Below, piece by piece: positions 40,140 to 43,118 of a stretch of DNA of 43,118 nt. The translations under genes were made by a program, and so were the position numbers. The stretch is from JBFLVU01 sp964589625 (GTDB taxonomy: Bacteria > Acidobacteriota > UBA4820 > DSQY01), in the NCBI GenBank assembly GCA_964589625.1, contig CAZPSH010000022.1:1-43118 (forward strand), in the 5' to 3' direction. Positions within the stretch are counted from its first letter, which is position 1. Each line of letters begins with the position of its first letter. Under the pieces are notes generated by a model. The model ran no database searches, was not told where the DNA came from, and saw only the letters and a list, made by a program, of their open reading frames with translations.

Positions 40140-41113
40140 GGGGCGGCGACCTGCTCCTCGATAAGACGCCTCAGGCCCCTCTCCTCGGCGGAGGAGAGGC
40201 TGTCCCCTCCCCGGTTTTCGAAGGCGTACACGGGCAGGCCGAGGTTGATGCGGAAGTAGCCCTCGTCCTTCAGGCTCTCGCAGAGGTACTCGACGGCGAG
40301 GACGACGGCCTGGAGGCGGCGGGTGGCCGCCTCGCGCTGGACCCTCTCCAGGCGGCGCTTGAGGCCGTAGGGGAGGGAGCAGGTGTGGTAGAGGAAGGTG
40401 AGGTCCAGGGAGGGGCTCATGGGATTGTTCTCCAGGCCCCACTCGTCGTAGACGGCCACGGCCCGCATGGATTCGAGGGCTTCGTAGAAGGAGGCGCGGT
40501 ACGGGGGGAGGCCCACGATGCCCACGCGCGTCCACCGCTCCCGGCCCTCGTCCCGGTAGTCGAGGATGCCCCGCTCGATGCGGCGCCTCAGGCCCTCGAG
40601 GTCGCCCCGGGGGTCCATGGCCTGGGCGAGCATGGAGACGTAGTCGCGGGAGGAAAAGGCCGCCGTGCGCATCTGAAGTCCGTCGTACCGCCTCAGCACG
40701 GTGCGCACCTCGTGCAGGCGCTGGACCACCGCCTCCAGGACGGCGGGGTCCACGCCGAGGCGCCTCCGGAGGGCATCGAGGGCCTCCGAGAGGCGTTGGT
40801 CGTTGCGGAACAGGGGGAAGGAGAAGGGCACGGCCTCGACCCCCTGCTCGGCGGCCATTTCGATGGCCTTGAGCACCTCCTTGGGCACGCCCGGCTGGGG
40901 GTAGTAGACGGCCTCGATGCGGCGCTCGAAGATCAGGCCGTAGAGGCACCGTGCGTAGGAGGAGTAGTTCTCGGGGAACCCCGCGAGGCGCGCGGTCTCC
41001 AGCAGGGCGGGCCGGTCCGAAGCCGTGAAGAAGGCGCTCCACAGGTTGACCGCCTCGTGGGCGGAGGCCACGAAGGGTTCCATGGGAACGGGGGGAACGA
41101 CTCCGATTCGCAA
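40136..41113 (-). CDS. 2-hydroxyacyl-CoA dehydratase D-component (HgdB/BcrC-like) family protein
   Basis: This 325-residue protein resembles the D-component superfamily of 2-hydroxyacyl-CoA dehydratases and benzoyl-CoA reductases (COG1775). It has the N-terminal IGVVPPVPMEPFVASAHEAVN, LAGFPENYSSYARCLYG, the Rossmann-like RVGIVGLPPYRASFYEALE and three cysteines (56, 245, 278), the number that holds a [4Fe-4S] cluster in that family. The start is TTG at 41113, supported by GGGAAG four bases upstream and by homology from the first residues; the next ATG would remove ten of them. It lacks a partner alpha subunit and an activator ATPase nearby. It is coupled to the LipM-like gene and lies 69 bases after the Clp ATPase gene. 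Function unknown. Confidence 0.7.
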   Translation of the reverse strand: MRIGVVPPVPMEPFVASAHEAVNLWSAFFTASDRPALLETARLAGFPENYSSYARCLYGLIFERRIEAVYYPQPGVPKEVLKAIEMAAEQGVEAVPFSFPLFRNDQRLSEALDALRRRLGVDPAVLEAVVQRLHEVRTVLRRYDGLQMRTAAFSSRDYVSMLAQAMDPRGDLEGLRRRIERGILDYRDEGRERWTRVGIVGLPPYRASFYEALESMRAVAVYDEWGLENNPMSPSLDLTFLYHTCSLPYGLKRRLERVQREAATRRLQAVVLAVEYLCESLKDEGYFRINLGLPVYAFENRGGDSLSSAEERGLRRLIEEQVAAP

Positions 41114-41182
41114 CGCTTCCCTTTCACCGCCGCCCGCGCGGCGCGTCCTCTTCCACGGGTCAGGGAGAGGTGCCGGATGCGC

Positions 41183-43118
<1,936 letters not shown>

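Overview
The window is about 43 kb of very GC-rich DNA from a Gram-negative bacterium. An outer membrane is implied by a TolC-type efflux channel, a TonB-dependent receptor and a TonB-type C-terminal domain. Several features recall Acidobacteriota (or, less likely, Myxococcota): a Ser/Thr kinase with the HRDVSPQN-type catalytic loop, a DUF4388 protein, a DVU0298-family protein, a RAYT transposase and heavy use of GTG starts. The phylum is an inference. Nearly all genes lie on the minus strand; only cca, queA and a DUF2231 gene at 4.9-8.0 kb are on the plus strand. No tRNA, rRNA, CRISPR array or prophage was recognised.

Layout. (1) 1-4539: the N-terminal 1513 codons of a very large secreted multidomain protein that runs off the left edge. 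(2) 4885-7993, plus strand: tRNA nucleotidyltransferase, QueA and a small DUF2231 membrane protein; the last two appear to be nearly leaderless. (3) 17169-8673, minus strand: a complete drug-efflux operon laid out like the E. coli cecR-ybhGFSR locus (TetR repressor, HlyD adaptor, two separate ATPases, two ABC-2 permeases), plus a TolC channel and a YheT-like hydrolase. Its promoter and a likely TetR operator can be read directly. (4) 20464-17447: argS and a DgkB/YegS lipid kinase. (5) 27560-20667: a cobalamin riboswitch followed by btuF, btuC, btuD and a TonB receptor, then a small membrane protein, a DUF4388 protein and a histidine phosphatase on the same strand. (6) 31454-27641: a 1167-residue fusion of a degenerate receiver domain, a Ser/Thr kinase, a membrane segment and a TonB C-terminal domain, followed by a small coiled-coil protein. 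(7) 36697-31473: a tight four-gene run, SPFH protein - tetraheme cytochrome - S41 protease - Ffh. (8) 37786-36921: ferredoxin-NADP reductase. (9) 39159-38199: a RAYT-type transposase flanked by gene-poor DNA. (10) 43118-39387: a Clp-type AAA+ ATPase (truncated by the window edge), a 2-hydroxyacyl-CoA dehydratase-like Fe-S protein and a LipM-like octanoyltransferase, the last two overlapping by four bases.

The most unusual material is: the Clp / HgdB-like / LipM-like cluster, in which the first AAA domain of the Clp protein looks catalytically dead; the kinase whose receiver lacks its phosphoacceptor Asp; the asymmetric ATPase pair of the efflux pump; the B12 riboswitch operon with extra downstream genes; and an octameric tandem repeat that supplies the stop codon of a phosphatase gene.
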